Assembly: GCA_025200525.1 (NCBI GenBank) | Contig: CM045758.1 | Location: forward strand, 163,367,040-163,431,039 | Origin: Camellia lanceoleosa | Taxonomy: Eukaryota; Streptophyta; Magnoliopsida; Ericales; Theaceae | DNA length: 64,000 nucleotides | Direction of reading: 5' to 3' | In this document: positions 48,701 to 59,286 of the stretch, piece after piece | How the letters are laid out: each line of letters starts with the position of its first letter | Numbering within the stretch: the stretch's first letter is position 1 | Position numbers and translations under genes: made by a program | Notes under the pieces: model-generated | Databases searched by the model: none | Told to the model about the DNA's origin: nothing | Seen by the model: only the letters and a program-made list of their open reading frames with translations

Positions 48701-51609
48701 GACTTGAGAATTTTTTCACAAAGAGAACCAAACACTTTTCAATTATTGTCTAGGGAAAATAATAATTAATATATATTATTAGGCTAACTAGCGCTTAGTA
48801 TGACTTTCAAATATTTGTAACAGATATGAGGTCGCCCTTGTGTTCTGAAAAATTAGCAACAGGAATAAGGTAACAAGTGACATTTATAAACAAAGATATA
48901 ATACCATATGAAATTCAAACTTCCAACAACAAAAACATCCAAATGACTCTTTCTACTAACAGAAACATGCAAATGACTCTTTTTGCAACATTTGATGAAG
49001 CTCACAAGCACTGTCTAGATATTAAGATATAGACATACTCCAGTCGTCTTAATTGAGAATTTTCACCTTCAAGCCTTTATAATGGAATGAATTAAAACAG
49101 GCACTGAATATGGACAAGGTTGCTGTATAAAACTAATAAAGTTGATCTGGCTGTCAGTCTTCCAACAAAGGGGATTTAAACAAATGCTTTCTAAAATATG
49201 TAACGGTACAAATGAATTACCAGCTGTAGTCACAGAGATTTGACTACAAACTTTTTATTGCATCTAGTGATCTATTTGTAGTTTAATTATTAGTTAACCA
49301 TGGTTAAATAGTTTTCAATATCTCTGCAAATTGCATCGTTGTTTTATTATCCAGGTTACCTTATTTTCCTCATTTTTTGAGGTATAATTGCTTGATTTGG
49401 AGGTGACTAAACTTATTTTCATATAGTCTTCAAACATTTGGCATGCATGTGCTGTAAACCTAGAGCTGCATTAGAAGCCTAATTAATCTGGCAGACAAGT
49501 TTCACATTCGATTTGTTAATAATAATTTATGCCCACTGTTAACAAAATCACGATGAGCAAATTTCAAACAAAATCTTGAAAAAATCATTATTTAAAGACA
49601 TTTAAATTGAATTATTAAATTCTGAAATGGAGTAATATGCAACCTTGTTTTTGAAAATTCATATTTTAAATATATTATAGTTATGATTTGAAATCTAATA
49701 CAAGGGGCGGTAGCATGCATGCTCATCTTAAGTATTCCAAATAACCTTCAATGTACTTGATTTCCTTACATAAGAGAACAAGGTCGGCTTATTATATTTA
49801 AATTTGATAAGCTTTATGGGTGTCTTTAACCCAATCAAGCCTTAAAACAAAGATACTTAATTAATCATGTTTTTAGCTGTCTTATTTAGCTAATTCAATT
49901 TCATTTCAAACAATCACATTATAAATCCAATTGAGTGTGCAAGGCAAAACAGTTGATTTACATATTAATTCTCAATGGAAGTAAGCAACCTTACAAGGAT
50001 GTAGACACAACATAAACCCCTAGTTAATTCATGAAAGGGAAAAAGACAGCCTATGCAGGAGCGATAGAGTGGCAAAGATGCATTCGTGTTGGAAGAAGGA
50101 TACCTAGATTCAGGAACAGTCTGAGGGTCTGCTTCTACTGGAGGCTTCTCATGTCTAGAAGAAGCAAGTTCCCCGCCAAGTGAATTATTTTTATTTGCAT
50201 TTGAAGGAGGTTGATTTGATGGAGTAACATGAGGCCTCTGAGGAAACTGTACCCCTGCACTCTGAAAATTCCAATATCAGTATAGCATCCAAAGTAGGGC
50301 TGCACACAAACACTGCTCATGAACAGCTAGGGCTTGGCTCAAGTTTTAGCTTGTTCAAGCTTGTTTAGTAAGTCAATGAACCAAGCTCTAGACCAGTTTT
50401 CAAGCTTGAATAATAAATGAGCCGAGCTCGAACAAGGCCCAACTTGGCTTGATCAGCTCAAGAACAAAACAAGATTTATGCACCTCAAAGGTCATTTATT
50501 AAATTTAAAATTTATCACATGTAAAAGTATTGCAATAATAAAGCATTAACCACAAAGTTTACACGTGGGTCTCCATTTCAAGACATGTCTGTCAAAAGTC
50601 TTGTCATTTCTCCTACCTTTTTTTTAAATATATATATATATTAAATTCCAGAAACAACAAAACATTGACAGGTGGTTGAATGTGCCATTACAAGTTTATC
50701 AAGTCGAGCTGCTCACAAGCCCATGGATCAGCCTGTGAGCTACGCTTGAGCTATCCCTAAGCTTGATTTGATTCCAAAGTTTCTGTACTCACCACTAGAT
50801 CGTAATATGCAGAATAATATTGAGGGAACTTCCCAGAAGCTCCACCAAGGGATGTTTGTGTGGCATCAAGAAGAAGAAATATCTTCTCTCTTATGGGCAA
50901 GTCTGTCTATCAAAGGGAGATCAGTAAAATTAGCCTTTTGGCAAAATGAATTCAACCAACAAGTAGGAATTACAATTGGAGAAATCATATACCTTTTTCT
51001 TTACTATCTTCACAAGTATAGGGAGAAGCCCTGTATCAATCACCTGCTTATGAACATTCTCGCCAATATTATTCATCAACATCTCCAACAACTGCAAATA
51101 CAGATCATTACTCAATGACTCAATGACCGTAGACCAGCAGAAGAAGAAACACATTGGACCTGTACAGTTGCTTCGGAAGCTTACCTTGTCTATAAGCTAA
51201 GACTCCATTCCAAATAAAAAAATATAGATAAATAGTACAAAAAGAAGGCCAAAAAAAAATTCACAAGACAACGAATACATGTGTTTACATGTATATAAGC
51301 ACAAAATATGTAGTTGGCCAAAGATAGATGACGAAATCTAGACGTTGGTATTCACTGTATAATAGCTCCAAGTGAAGCTAGGCCAAGGCAAAATAAAAGA
51401 ATCCTTAATCCCTTGTTTTGCACCCTAAAATGCAGAAATATCCAAAACCAGTCTATACTCACCATAACTGCAAATAACTGAGTATTTGAGTTTCTACTAC
51501 CCAGTCGTTTTTTAATAGCTTTGATGACATCTTTGGCTTGCCTGTACAAACATGTGAACATTGTAAGGAAATGATAAATGCAATAAATGGGATGGATTTG
51601 TTAATTGAA

Positions 51610-51640
<31 letters not shown>

Positions 51641-53353
51641 TCAAGCCTGGCTCTGAATAAGTTTTATGAGCTTAGTATCAAGCCATAACTAGCTTTCAAA
51701 GCTCAATTCCTAACAAAACGGGCTTTGGTTCAACTGCAATGGCATGAACTGTTGGCAGATCCACCCAAAGGGAACATGCAATAAAGTTGTTGAGATATGA
51801 TGTACAATTGTCAAAAGTTTGGTACTAGATTGCAATTATAACGAAGTCAACGAGTCATGATGGAATGAGTGTTGCAATATGAACTCACCTCCCTTGAGGT
51901 TTCTAACGAGTACAAGGTGCTCCACATGGTTTCTAAAATTACATTGACCTCTACCATCAGAGTTGTTAATTAACAGCCGTTGACAACAAATACACTTTAC
52001 TGTTTTACCCCGCTATAAATTTACAGTTCCATGACATCAGATGTTCTTCCCCTCCTTTTACCTATACCTTTAACTAAATACTTACGAACTAGCCACAGCA
52101 TAACCAGTCATAGCCACTTCCACCTCTGTAATCAAACAGCTCTAGGCCTCCACTTCCCCTCCACAATACCACCTTTACCCTTTTTCTACCACTGGTCACC
52201 ATCAAACCAAGCTCCTCATCGCCGATCACCCACCACACCAAACGCATTGCTATCAACACCACCACAATGTGCCAATATAATTGGCATCCCTCAAATGAAC
52301 TTCATGCTGACAGGTAAGGAGCAACTCAAACTCCTAATTCAATCACCCAATTCGTGGATGGCAATCGCATTACTGATTAGTGCAATAGTTACATGTAGGC
52401 AATAATGACTATGTTAGTGAAGTCAAGTGAATGATCTACGTTACATGCACTCAGGTTGGCAATGGCAGGTAGTGATGGTTGTTGTAGGTGGTAGCACTCA
52501 CTACTGTGAGAAGCAAATAGAGAAGGGAGGAAGAGAACAGTTGTAGTTGTGGTGGTGGAATGCTCATAATTGCTACTTGTTTCCATAATGGTCCATAATG
52601 TGTAGGAGAAAGTCAAAAAAGTATTGATCATTTACTTCATTGTCATGTGGCCAAGGCATTATGGTACCATTCATTTCAATTGGCGGAGATTGATTGGGTA
52701 GTTTCAACCTCATGCATCCATATGTTCATTGTGGATTATAGATGTTTTGCTTCTACTAAGAGGGCTCGATTTCTATAGAATGGCACTATTTGTTGTGGTC
52801 GTTATCTGGATGGAAACAAATGCAATAACTTTTTATGACAAGTTTGAAGATGTTGATGATCCACAGGACAAGATTTGTTCTATGTTATCATTTTGAGTTT
52901 CAGATCCTTCCCCCTTTAGGGTGTGCCTTTGTTTTTTGATCTCTAGAGATTGTAAGGTTGTTGGCCTGTATTACCTTTCTCTCTCTTTTCTTTTCTTGGT
53001 GGACCTCTTGTCTTCCTTGATGTACTTCTACTTTGTACCTTTTCCTATTTTTAAATATTATTTTTCTATCGCTCCTCAAAAAAACAAAAAAACAGTAGAA
53101 GATATCTTCTCCAAACTGAAGTATTCAAATTTTGTTGAAGCATTATCCAACCAAGATAAAAAACTACAATGTGGATCACTAAAAACTACAAGCAAGGTAT
53201 ACATCATAGATAATTGTATTTGGAACATTTGAAAGTTATCGCTAACATGTACCTTTGATCATGCGCTACTAATTCACAAATTTCAATGTTTTTGGTCCAA
53301 TCCATTTCAGTCAGCTTCTCACTTGTTGCGGAATTGACAAGGTCAGCAGCCAT
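39800..53353 (-). CDS. TOL1: TOM1-like protein with VHS and GAT domains (TOL1 type)
   Basis: Nine coding exons join in phase: 53353-53253, 51541-51463, 51091-50993, 50906-50793, 50261-50104, 48683-48608, 42068-41983, 41011-40850, 40115-39800. They give 396 aa, close to the roughly 400 aa of plant TOL1. The VHS domain fills residues 1 to about 140 ([50 protein letters not shown]). A Ser/Asn/Pro-rich linker follows, then a GAT helical bundle at about 175-270 ([38 protein letters not shown]), then an acidic patch and an RRIRKGKA basic motif. TOL proteins bind ubiquitinated membrane cargo and pass it to the ESCRT machinery at the endosome/TGN. The ATG at 53353 gives the family start MAA. A leader intron (53373-54502) separates it from an untranslated first exon. 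The sixth coding intron carries a Copia element with a hAT insertion. Confidence 0.95.
41383..41576. mobile_element. Palindromic MITE-like element in a TOL1 intron
   Basis: Left arm TCCACCGAATTTGAGTTTGC mirrors the right arm, which read in reverse gives TCCACCGAATTTTGGCTTGC. CCCGAATTTGTG words continue the symmetry inwards. It is GC-richer than the surrounding intron and about 190 bp long, with no coding capacity. Confidence 0.5.
42376..42551 (+). repeat. 5' LTR of the Copia element
   Basis: 176 bp, starts TGTGAGAATATTATG and ends TTGTACA. Aligned by eye to the 3' LTR it shows about 12 substitutions, nearly all transitions, plus two 2-bp indels: roughly 7% divergence, which points to an old insertion. 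Confidence 0.9.
42552..42564 (+). other. Primer-binding site of the Copia element
   Basis: TGGTATCAGAGTC directly abuts the 5' LTR and matches the usual plant Copia site complementary to the initiator methionine tRNA, except near its end. Confidence 0.85.
43140..43690 (+). pseudogene. Copia gag zinc knuckle remnant and protease, broken
   Basis: At 43163 a zinc-knuckle end reads [10 protein letters not shown]; a one-base deletion just upstream puts its first cysteines in another frame. No recognisable gag domain lies between the primer-binding site and this point, so gag has been deleted or decayed. The protease follows, ending in a stop at 43688-43690. Its active site, normally D-S/T-G-A-S before HHM, reads YFGAS, so the catalytic aspartate is lost. 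Confidence 0.7.
43691..44919 (+). pseudogene. Copia GAG-pre-integrase and integrase, broken
   Basis: The pre-integrase zinc-binding part shows RLGH-like and CRGCKLAK motifs at about 43845-43955, then HTDVWGP. After a frame shift the core continues with RSDLGGEY and, from 44294, [10 protein letters not shown]. The position that holds the third catalytic residue (Glu) of the DDE triad in Copia integrases is Lys here (AAA at 44314-44316). Downstream FWG, LLNHMP and SPYEALF blocks are typical of Copia. Confidence 0.8.
44913..45743 (+). pseudogene. Copia reverse transcriptase, first part
   Basis: Reads [18 protein letters not shown], then [17 protein letters not shown] and [12 protein letters not shown], then a TAG at 45483-45485, then [14 protein letters not shown] and the catalytic YMDD (45693-45704). 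At 45743 the frame is cut by the hAT-type insertion and resumes at 46703. The blocks and their order match Ty1/Copia reverse transcriptase. Confidence 0.85.
45744..46694. mobile_element. Non-autonomous hAT-type element nested in the Copia reverse transcriptase
   Basis: 951 bp with terminal inverted repeats TAGGAATGGCAAC and TAGGGATGGCAA (reverse complement of the right end), flanked on both sides by TCTCTGAG (45736-45743 and 46695-46702). An 8-bp target duplication is the mark of the hAT superfamily. The outer 160-200 bp on each side are rich in runs of GGGG and CCCC; the middle is AT-rich with CAT, TATA and GA microsatellites. It encodes no transposase. Removing it with one duplication rejoins the reverse transcriptase frame (STISE followed by VEQHLF). 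Confidence 0.92.
46703..47611 (+). pseudogene. Copia reverse transcriptase end and RNase H, broken
   Basis: Continues the reverse transcriptase with [24 protein letters not shown] and, after a TAG at 47015-47017, [11 protein letters not shown]. RNase H follows: [19 protein letters not shown] (catalytic Asp), a TAG at 47240-47242, [11 protein letters not shown] (catalytic Glu), [19 protein letters not shown] and LADFFTK. Apart from the stops the domain is complete, and it ends at 47611, eight bases before the 3' LTR. Confidence 0.85.
47619..47790 (+). repeat. 3' LTR of the Copia element
   Basis: 172 bp, starts TGTGAATATTATG and ends CGTATA where the 5' copy ends TGTACA. It is preceded by the polypurine tract GAGCGGGGG (47610-47618) and followed by the target duplication GAAAC. 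Confidence 0.9.
50295..50770. repeat. GAGCTCGAGC/CAAGCTTG-type dispersed repeat, second copy
   Basis: Shares the vocabulary of the repeat at 20290-20870: GGGCTTGGCTC, GAGCCGAGCTCGAAC, CTTGATCAGCTC on the left and AAGTCGAGCTGCTCACAAGC on the right. It sits in the TOL1 intron between coding exons 4 and 5 and almost fills it. Confidence 0.5.
52620..53090 (+). pseudogene. LINE 3'-end fragment in a TOL1 intron
   Basis: The plus strand reads a broken [12 protein letters not shown] segment, then [14 protein letters not shown] and finally [11 protein letters not shown] with [12 protein letters not shown]. This is the pattern of the C-terminal zinc-binding region and tail of plant L1 ORF2. It ends in an A-rich stretch near 53080. 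Frames are broken and the match is by eye. Confidence 0.4.
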
Positions 53354-54760
53354 CTTTTGCTTACGTCTAGATCTGCCAAAAAAATAAAGAGGAAGAAAGT
53401 AAGGACACAGGTAACAACCGTGAGGAGCAACAAAAAATAAAAACTGGACCCAAGAAGTATATGCATTAATTAACTGTGTAATTGATTACTTATTTAATCC
53501 TCACTTCATCACGTTGATAGGCAGCTAAGTTGCAGTGAAACTTATCCAAGTGGTTTCAGCTCAAATAGTTTTCTTGATAACACAACTTACACAAATTTGT
53601 AAACATTAAACACATATCTCAAACAAATATTACAAACATCAAGGAATTGCCTACCTCTAAGCCACACCAAGCCAAGAGACTGTAGTGAATAAAGTGAAGC
53701 TCTTCAAGATTCTATTATATTATCAAATTGAACTCAGCATAAAAGTGAGAACAAATAGGGGGAGACGCATGAATTGAGATTACCATCCAAATGTCAGCAG
53801 AGACAAGGATGACGAAGGATACAAAACAGAACCATGTGTATCCAAAAGTGAAGAGAAGGCAAGCAAGGTAATAGGTGAGAAGTGAATGGACGAAGAGCAA
53901 CTCCAACACCACTAGCCACTTTGCCTATCAAAAGTAGGCACAAAAAAAAACTTTATTTTGCCTACAAGACTTTCTATTTTAACTAGAGTTCAAACCCTCT
54001 TAACGAAATTTAAAAAGAAGATTTCTACATACACAAAATAAAATTTTAAAAAAGAAAAGCTACAAGCAAAAAATTAATGAACATGTGAAAGCCAAATCTA
54101 TATTCTATCATTTGCAGCAAAAAGTAGCAAGCACCAACAACAATTGAATTAGCAAGACAAAAGTTTCTTCAATCTGAATATTAATTTTATGCGTCTGACA
54201 TAGGAATACTTACTACTACCCTGACAACCCAAACACTAACAGCGCAACAGTACAAATTGGAAACACAGGATATCAAACAAACATCTTGATACTCAATTCA
54301 ATCAGTAAATCGATTCATTGTAGACAAAGCAAATTTAATCAGCAAAACATAATTCATGTTAAAAGAAGAATCTTTCAAATTGGAAGCAAACCACAAGTGC
54401 AAATCCGCGAACCCATTACACTACCTTTCATACCACATCAAAGGAACATCAAATCGACAAAATCAGTATTAGGCGGAGAGAGAGAGAGAGATATTTACAT
54501 ACCTGTGTTGGAGAGCTCAGATCGTTTGATAGATTGCAGATCGTTACAGAGCTTGAGAGAGTTCCATAGCTTGCAGATCACAGCCTCAGAGATCGTCGAG
54601 GAAGAAGAAGATGAAGTAATCTATGAATCTGGGAGGCTTGAGTTTGGGTGGCTCTCTCTCTCTCTCTCTCAAGACGTACAACCCAGCAAGCACACAGCAA
54701 ATCAAATGGTAACACTCTTTTTGAGCTGTCTTGGCTGGCCAAAAATGCCCAAATTTTTCA
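53354..54760 (-). promoter_or_regulatory. Leader exons, leader intron and promoter of the TOL1-type gene
   Basis: The start codon is preceded by a short leader (53372-53354) joined to an untranslated first exon. The acceptor is GGCAG before 53372 and the donor is CACAG/GTATG at 54503-54502, an 1130-bp leader intron. The first exon extends to about 54690 and contains a GA tract on the coding strand (opposite of the CT run at 54653-54670). Exact transcription start unknown. Confidence 0.55.
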
Positions 54761-55902
54761 GAGCTGATGTTTTGTCAGTGAGCTGTTTGTAAAAATGCCA
54801 CTTGGAGATTCTCTCTGTTGAATGATTTGTTATAATGGAGAAAATAAATAAAACAAATTGTACTGATTTATCCTTTATTTTGTAAATAAAAAACACGATT
54901 TGGACGTGTGATGACCCTACCACATCACTAGCCATGTAACGTTCTAACCAGATATTCCAATCATTTTTCTTATTTTGTTTTAGAATAATGTTTGAAAGCA
55001 CTTAAAAGGGAACGCTAGGGAGAGCACGAGTGACAGTGAATTCCACACACTTTTTATGCCTTGTTTTTGTTTTTTTTTTTTGTTTTTATTTTTTTATCAT
55101 TTTCAATGCATTAGTACGTGTATTTTTTAGTAATCTAAATCATTATTGTTTATTTTAATAGACTTAATAAAATGAAGAAAAAAATGTTATGGGTTATATT
55201 ATTAAAATATTTTTATATATATCTAGATGGATAATTTTGATATGAGTAATCACTTTCATTTATATTTTCCTTCAAATCTTTTTATATATATATATATTTT
55301 GGAGAGATTTAAAAAGTTGATTTTACAATAAAAGTTTCTCTCAATTTCGTTCTATTTTCTTTGGCTCTTCTAATTTTATTTTAAAATTTTTTAAGTTAAT
55401 TTTTGCAACTTATTACATGTATCAATTTAATTATATGCACTATCAAAAAAAAATAAAATAAAATACTTTTGTTTGGCTTATAAATGGTTAAAATTCATTT
55501 GACATTGATTTTCAAAAGGCAAATATGCAAAACTTTCACGTTTTAAAATTTCAGAATTTTTGAAGTAGAATCAAACAATTTACTACTTTACTCGATTTCA
55601 CTTGTTAATAAAAATTAATCAAGTTGAATTTGTGTGCAGTACATTAATAAAATTTTGTTTAATATTGACTTGTTAAATAAATAAATTAAATTTTAACACT
55701 TATTCAATTATTAATTCGAACTTTAATAATTATTACTCAACTCTACTTGATTATATTATACATTACGAAAAATTAAACTACTCAAATTTGATAGATGAAT
55801 TACTTAATTAGAACTTATTTAAAATCGTTCCATATATACTTAAAATTGAACTCATTATACAAATTTTCAAATGAACTTTAACAATTTATTAATCCTCTCA
55901 AC
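54761..55902. other. Intergenic AT-rich DNA
   Basis: Upstream flank of the TOL1-type gene. No gene or defined element was recognised. Confidence 0.35.
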
Positions 55903-55905
55903 TTA

Positions 55906-56156
55906 GGTCCTGTTTAGTAGAGCTGTGGGAAAGTACTTATAGCTTATGCCTAAATAGCTTATAACTTATAACTATGAACATAAGTTGATTTCTGACTTAT
56001 AAATTAAGTATCTCCTGCCCTACTCAAAGAATAAGCTAATTTCTGACTTCCAAAAAGTTATAAGCTATAAGTTATAAGCCAAACTAAATATATCAAAATA
56101 ATTTAGATTAAGCTGAAGCTCAAATAACCAGCTTTTAAGCTGCACCAAACAGGCAC
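55906..56156. mobile_element. Tourist-like MITE (251 bp, TTA target duplication)
   Basis: Left end GGTCCTGTTTAGTAGAGCT and reverse complement of right end GTGCCTGTTTGGTGCAGCT are inverted repeats, flanked by TTA on both sides (55903-55905, 56157-56159). The interior is symmetrical, with TTATAGCTTAT and ATAAGCTATAAG words. No coding capacity. Confidence 0.65.
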
Positions 56157-56159
56157 TTA

Positions 56160-57142
56160 ATCCGGTTATGTGTAGGCATTCAAGATACTAGTGATATAGA
56201 GTATTTAAATTCATAATTTATTTTAAACACTATTATATATATATTTTATTTTTAGATACAAGTAAATGGATTTCATGTACATTTATTATTTACATAGGCC
56301 TATTCCTACGTATAGAAATGAATAAATAAGTAAAAATATGAATAAAATTTGTCAATAAAATAACATAACGGTGACATTAACAGTCTACTTATTTAGTTAT
56401 TTGTTTTGCCTGCAAAAAATTACATTATTTTGTACAAATTTGTTGTATATATAATTTTGTTTATTACTCTCTTGTAAATCAAAAATATTAAATGTATAAA
56501 TAATATTAAATATTTTAGTTAATATTCTCATAAGTGTAGATCTTATGTGATATAAATCAACACCTATATAAAATATACAAAAAAAAAATTAATAATTTTG
56601 TTAAAGTAAATACTCAGCATAATTGTTTTACACGGCTCTACTTTAAAAAACAAAAAAGAAGGTGGACCGAAAGTAAACGAAAGAGAGAAAAAAGTGAGAA
56701 CGAACAGGGAAACAACGTCGACCGATGTTCTAAAATTATATCAGAGCATTTTTCTACTAATATATATCGATGCTCAAGAATTCGAGTTACGGAACATTTT
56801 TCATTTAATAATTGGATAAATTATAAGTACATATGTATTATTTTTTTGTAATTTAAAAAATTATAAATATTCTTTAATAAGAATTTTTTATTTAAAATAA
56901 TTAATTTAAAAAATAAATTTTTTAATTGTTTTTTTATATAATAATAAAATTAAATGAATTATTAATTAAAATATATTTTTGACATTATTAAAAATTGTTA
57001 ATTAATTTAATAATTTATTAATAAAATAAGTTATTTGTTATAAAAGAATAAATTTCAAAGGATCGGAATATAATTTTTTAAATTATAAAAAATAATTCAT
57101 ATTATAAGTAAATTTCAAGAGTGTATAAAAATTATTTGAACA
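56160..57142. other. Intergenic AT-rich DNA
   Basis: Strongly AT-rich, non-coding. Nothing recognised. Confidence 0.35.
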
Positions 57143-57288
57143 ATGCTATATGTATTAATTATTATACTAATTAATGTATCAATTGATGATGTGACATAAT
57201 TTGTAATTTGTATAATGAGTAAGTTCAATAATAATATCATAATATATATTGATATACTAATTAGTATAATAATTAATACATATAACAC
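57143..57288. mobile_element. Fold-back MITE, family member 2
   Basis: The left arm TATATGTATTAATTATTATA and onward is repeated inverted at the right end (read in reverse TTATATGTATTAATTATTAT). The arms are about 41 bp and the middle contains GATGTGACATAATTT. It is clearly the same family as 4157-4320. Confidence 0.65.
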
Positions 57289-57463
57289 CAATAAAATTAT
57301 TTTTTTCAATATCATTATATAAAGTCTAGCAAAAAGACAACAGTATATATATATAGGAAAATGCCAAAGAGAGTGACAGCTAGTTATCGCGCAACAATGC
57401 ACCTTATTAATGAATTATTTATTTATAGGATTAAGGTTGTCTTCAATCCACTCTATTGGATTT

Positions 57464-57718
57464 AATTTTAATAATTCAAATCGGAGTAATACGTAGAACT
57501 TGTTGAGTATTTTATTTTTATAAAAAATTATATTAATTGGATATCAATAGTCACTTGATCGAAACATATTTTTGTCAATAATTTATTTTAAAAATTATAT
57601 TTACCATTGATAAAAATAGGATATAATCAAATGACTATCGATATCCGATCAATATAATTTTTTAGGGATTAAATATTCAATGAACTTTACACATTGAACG
57701 ACTTATATTATCAAAATT
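57464..57718. mobile_element. Long palindromic element (fold-back type)
   Basis: The left half contains AAAAATTATATTAATTGGAT then ATCAATAGTCACTTGAT; the right half read in reverse gives AAAAATTATATTGATCGGAT then ATCGATAGTCATTTGAT. The symmetry extends to both ends over about 90-100 bases with mismatches. No coding capacity; borders approximate. Confidence 0.5.
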
Positions 57719-57800
57719 AGATCCATGGTGGCGCCATAAGCCTAACAATATACTCTAATCCAATTTCAGACAAAAGACAATTCTCATCCTTGTTTATATA

Positions 57801-58364
57801 TGTGTGAGTGAATTTCCGATCACACTGCCCTCCTTAGTAATCCAGCTGTAGAACACAGGCAGAATAGATGGCTCCCTGTAATCTGCACAGAAAGAAAAGG
57901 CTCATGGTGGTTCTTCCACCCGGGGGCACTCCGACGATCAAGTCAGTATCTCTCAAAGATAATACAAGTGCTTAAATTACTGCTCAAGACTACAAATTGC
58001 GTACCTTAGACCCGTCGGGGGTGCCCTTCTTTTATAGTCTTTCTCTATAGTCCCACTAGAAGTCTCCCTTCTATGGACTCTCATTCAGTATTTACTTTGG
58101 ACTCTACAAGAGATAAGGATAGACTCCCTAAGAATACTATCCTTATCCATCTTGAAGTCTTTCTTCATTCTAGGACTCTTGCCCCTTATCTGATCATCTC
58201 GGATTTCGATATCTTCGGAGGTAACCTCGGACTCCTGTATTCTCGCAGATAACCTCGGCAACTCCGCGATATCCTCGGCGTAACTACCACAACACGTGGA
58301 ACCTCGGCTGACACTTCGGTGCCACCTCGGCCACGTGTTGGCACTCAGAAAATATATCCCCACA
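57801..58364 (-). repeat. 3' LTR of the gypsy element
   Basis: In element orientation the LTR starts TGTGGGGATATATTTTCTGA at 58364, directly after the purine-rich AGAGGGCAGT, and ends near TCACTCACACA at about 57801. The left border is uncertain by a few bases because the partner LTR is absent. A TATA box (TATAAA, + strand 58036-58031) followed by GAAGGGCACCCCC supports minus-strand transcription. Two CACGTG-type cores (about 58292 and 58331) lie upstream of it. Confidence 0.7.
58031..58036 (-). promoter_or_regulatory. Putative TATA box of the gypsy LTR promoter
   Basis: ACTATAAAAG on the minus strand within the 3' LTR, in the expected orientation for transcription of the element. Activity is inferred. 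Confidence 0.5.
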
Positions 58365-59286
58365 ACTGCCCTCTAGGTTCTATTACCTCGGCATACTGAG
58401 GTGATGGAACCTATATTGAACTTTTTCCTCGTACGTCAGCTTAAGAACTTTCTAGCCGAGATCATTTACTTTTGGCCCGACATGCTCTCTTCGGAGAACA
58501 AGAATTCCAATGAACTCTTTCACGCGTATGAACTGTCATGCGTCACTTTTTAGTCATTTCACCAACGTGTTTTGTTTCCACTGGCTCGTGTCTGGGACGC
58601 GCTTCATAGTCGCTCTCATCTGTCAAGGCTGTCGACGTCCGCGTTACCAGCGTATTAAATGCTTCATTGTTATTTCAAATTTGACAAAACTCTTGCCTCC
58701 GCCTTTTGACTCTTCACTTTTGCATTTGATTTCCTAGCTTTCTCTCTCTCTAAGCTTTCTTCTCCGAAACCGCCATTGCCCCAAGCTCGAGCTCGCAACC
58801 ATCTCCATCTACCATTTCTACGGCTTTACCATCAAGGTTCTCCTCGTTCGACCTCGAAGCTCATTCCGGCCTCACCTTTTTGGTAAGCAACTGGCTTTTC
58901 TTCTCCAGTTCTTGATTATCCCTGAAATTTCTTGCCATTATTGTTCTGCTCCAGTATTTAATTTGCGAATCATTCACCTGAATGCGTCTTTATTTCTTGA
59001 TTTTGCATATGAACATTTGCACTGTTTTTCCTCTATTCTTGGTCTTCCACCCCTTGTGTTCTTGAATCTGAGACTCCTTTTTGTTTTCTGCTTTGTTGTA
59101 TCTTTTCCAGATCTGTGCCTTCGATCTTTATCTTCGTAGCTCTTTAGGTTTGGGATTTGCTTATAGAACCTTCAATCTTTAGGAAAAACTGAAACAAACT
59201 TTACCAATACATACTTAGGTTTAAGTCGAGGTCCCAAGAACCCTTTAGGAGTATCCTATCTCTGTAGCCAAGTGCCCTTAAAAATC
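58365..59286 (+). promoter_or_regulatory. Region upstream of the antisense gene of the gypsy element
   Basis: Between the LTR and the antisense gene lies DNA with leader-like features on the plus strand: a CT-rich run TTTCTCTCTCTCTAAGC at about 58739-58756, and a strong splice donor TTTTTG/GTAAGC at 58883. A following CT-rich stretch could end a leader intron before 59287. This suggests a separate promoter and spliced leader for the antisense gene, but no transcript evidence is available here. Confidence 0.35.

Noticed and set aside
52031..52405. 124-aa plus-strand open frame in a TOL1 intron
   Set aside because: Ser/Pro/His-rich composition without motif, no start context or conservation clue, and adjacent to LINE debris.
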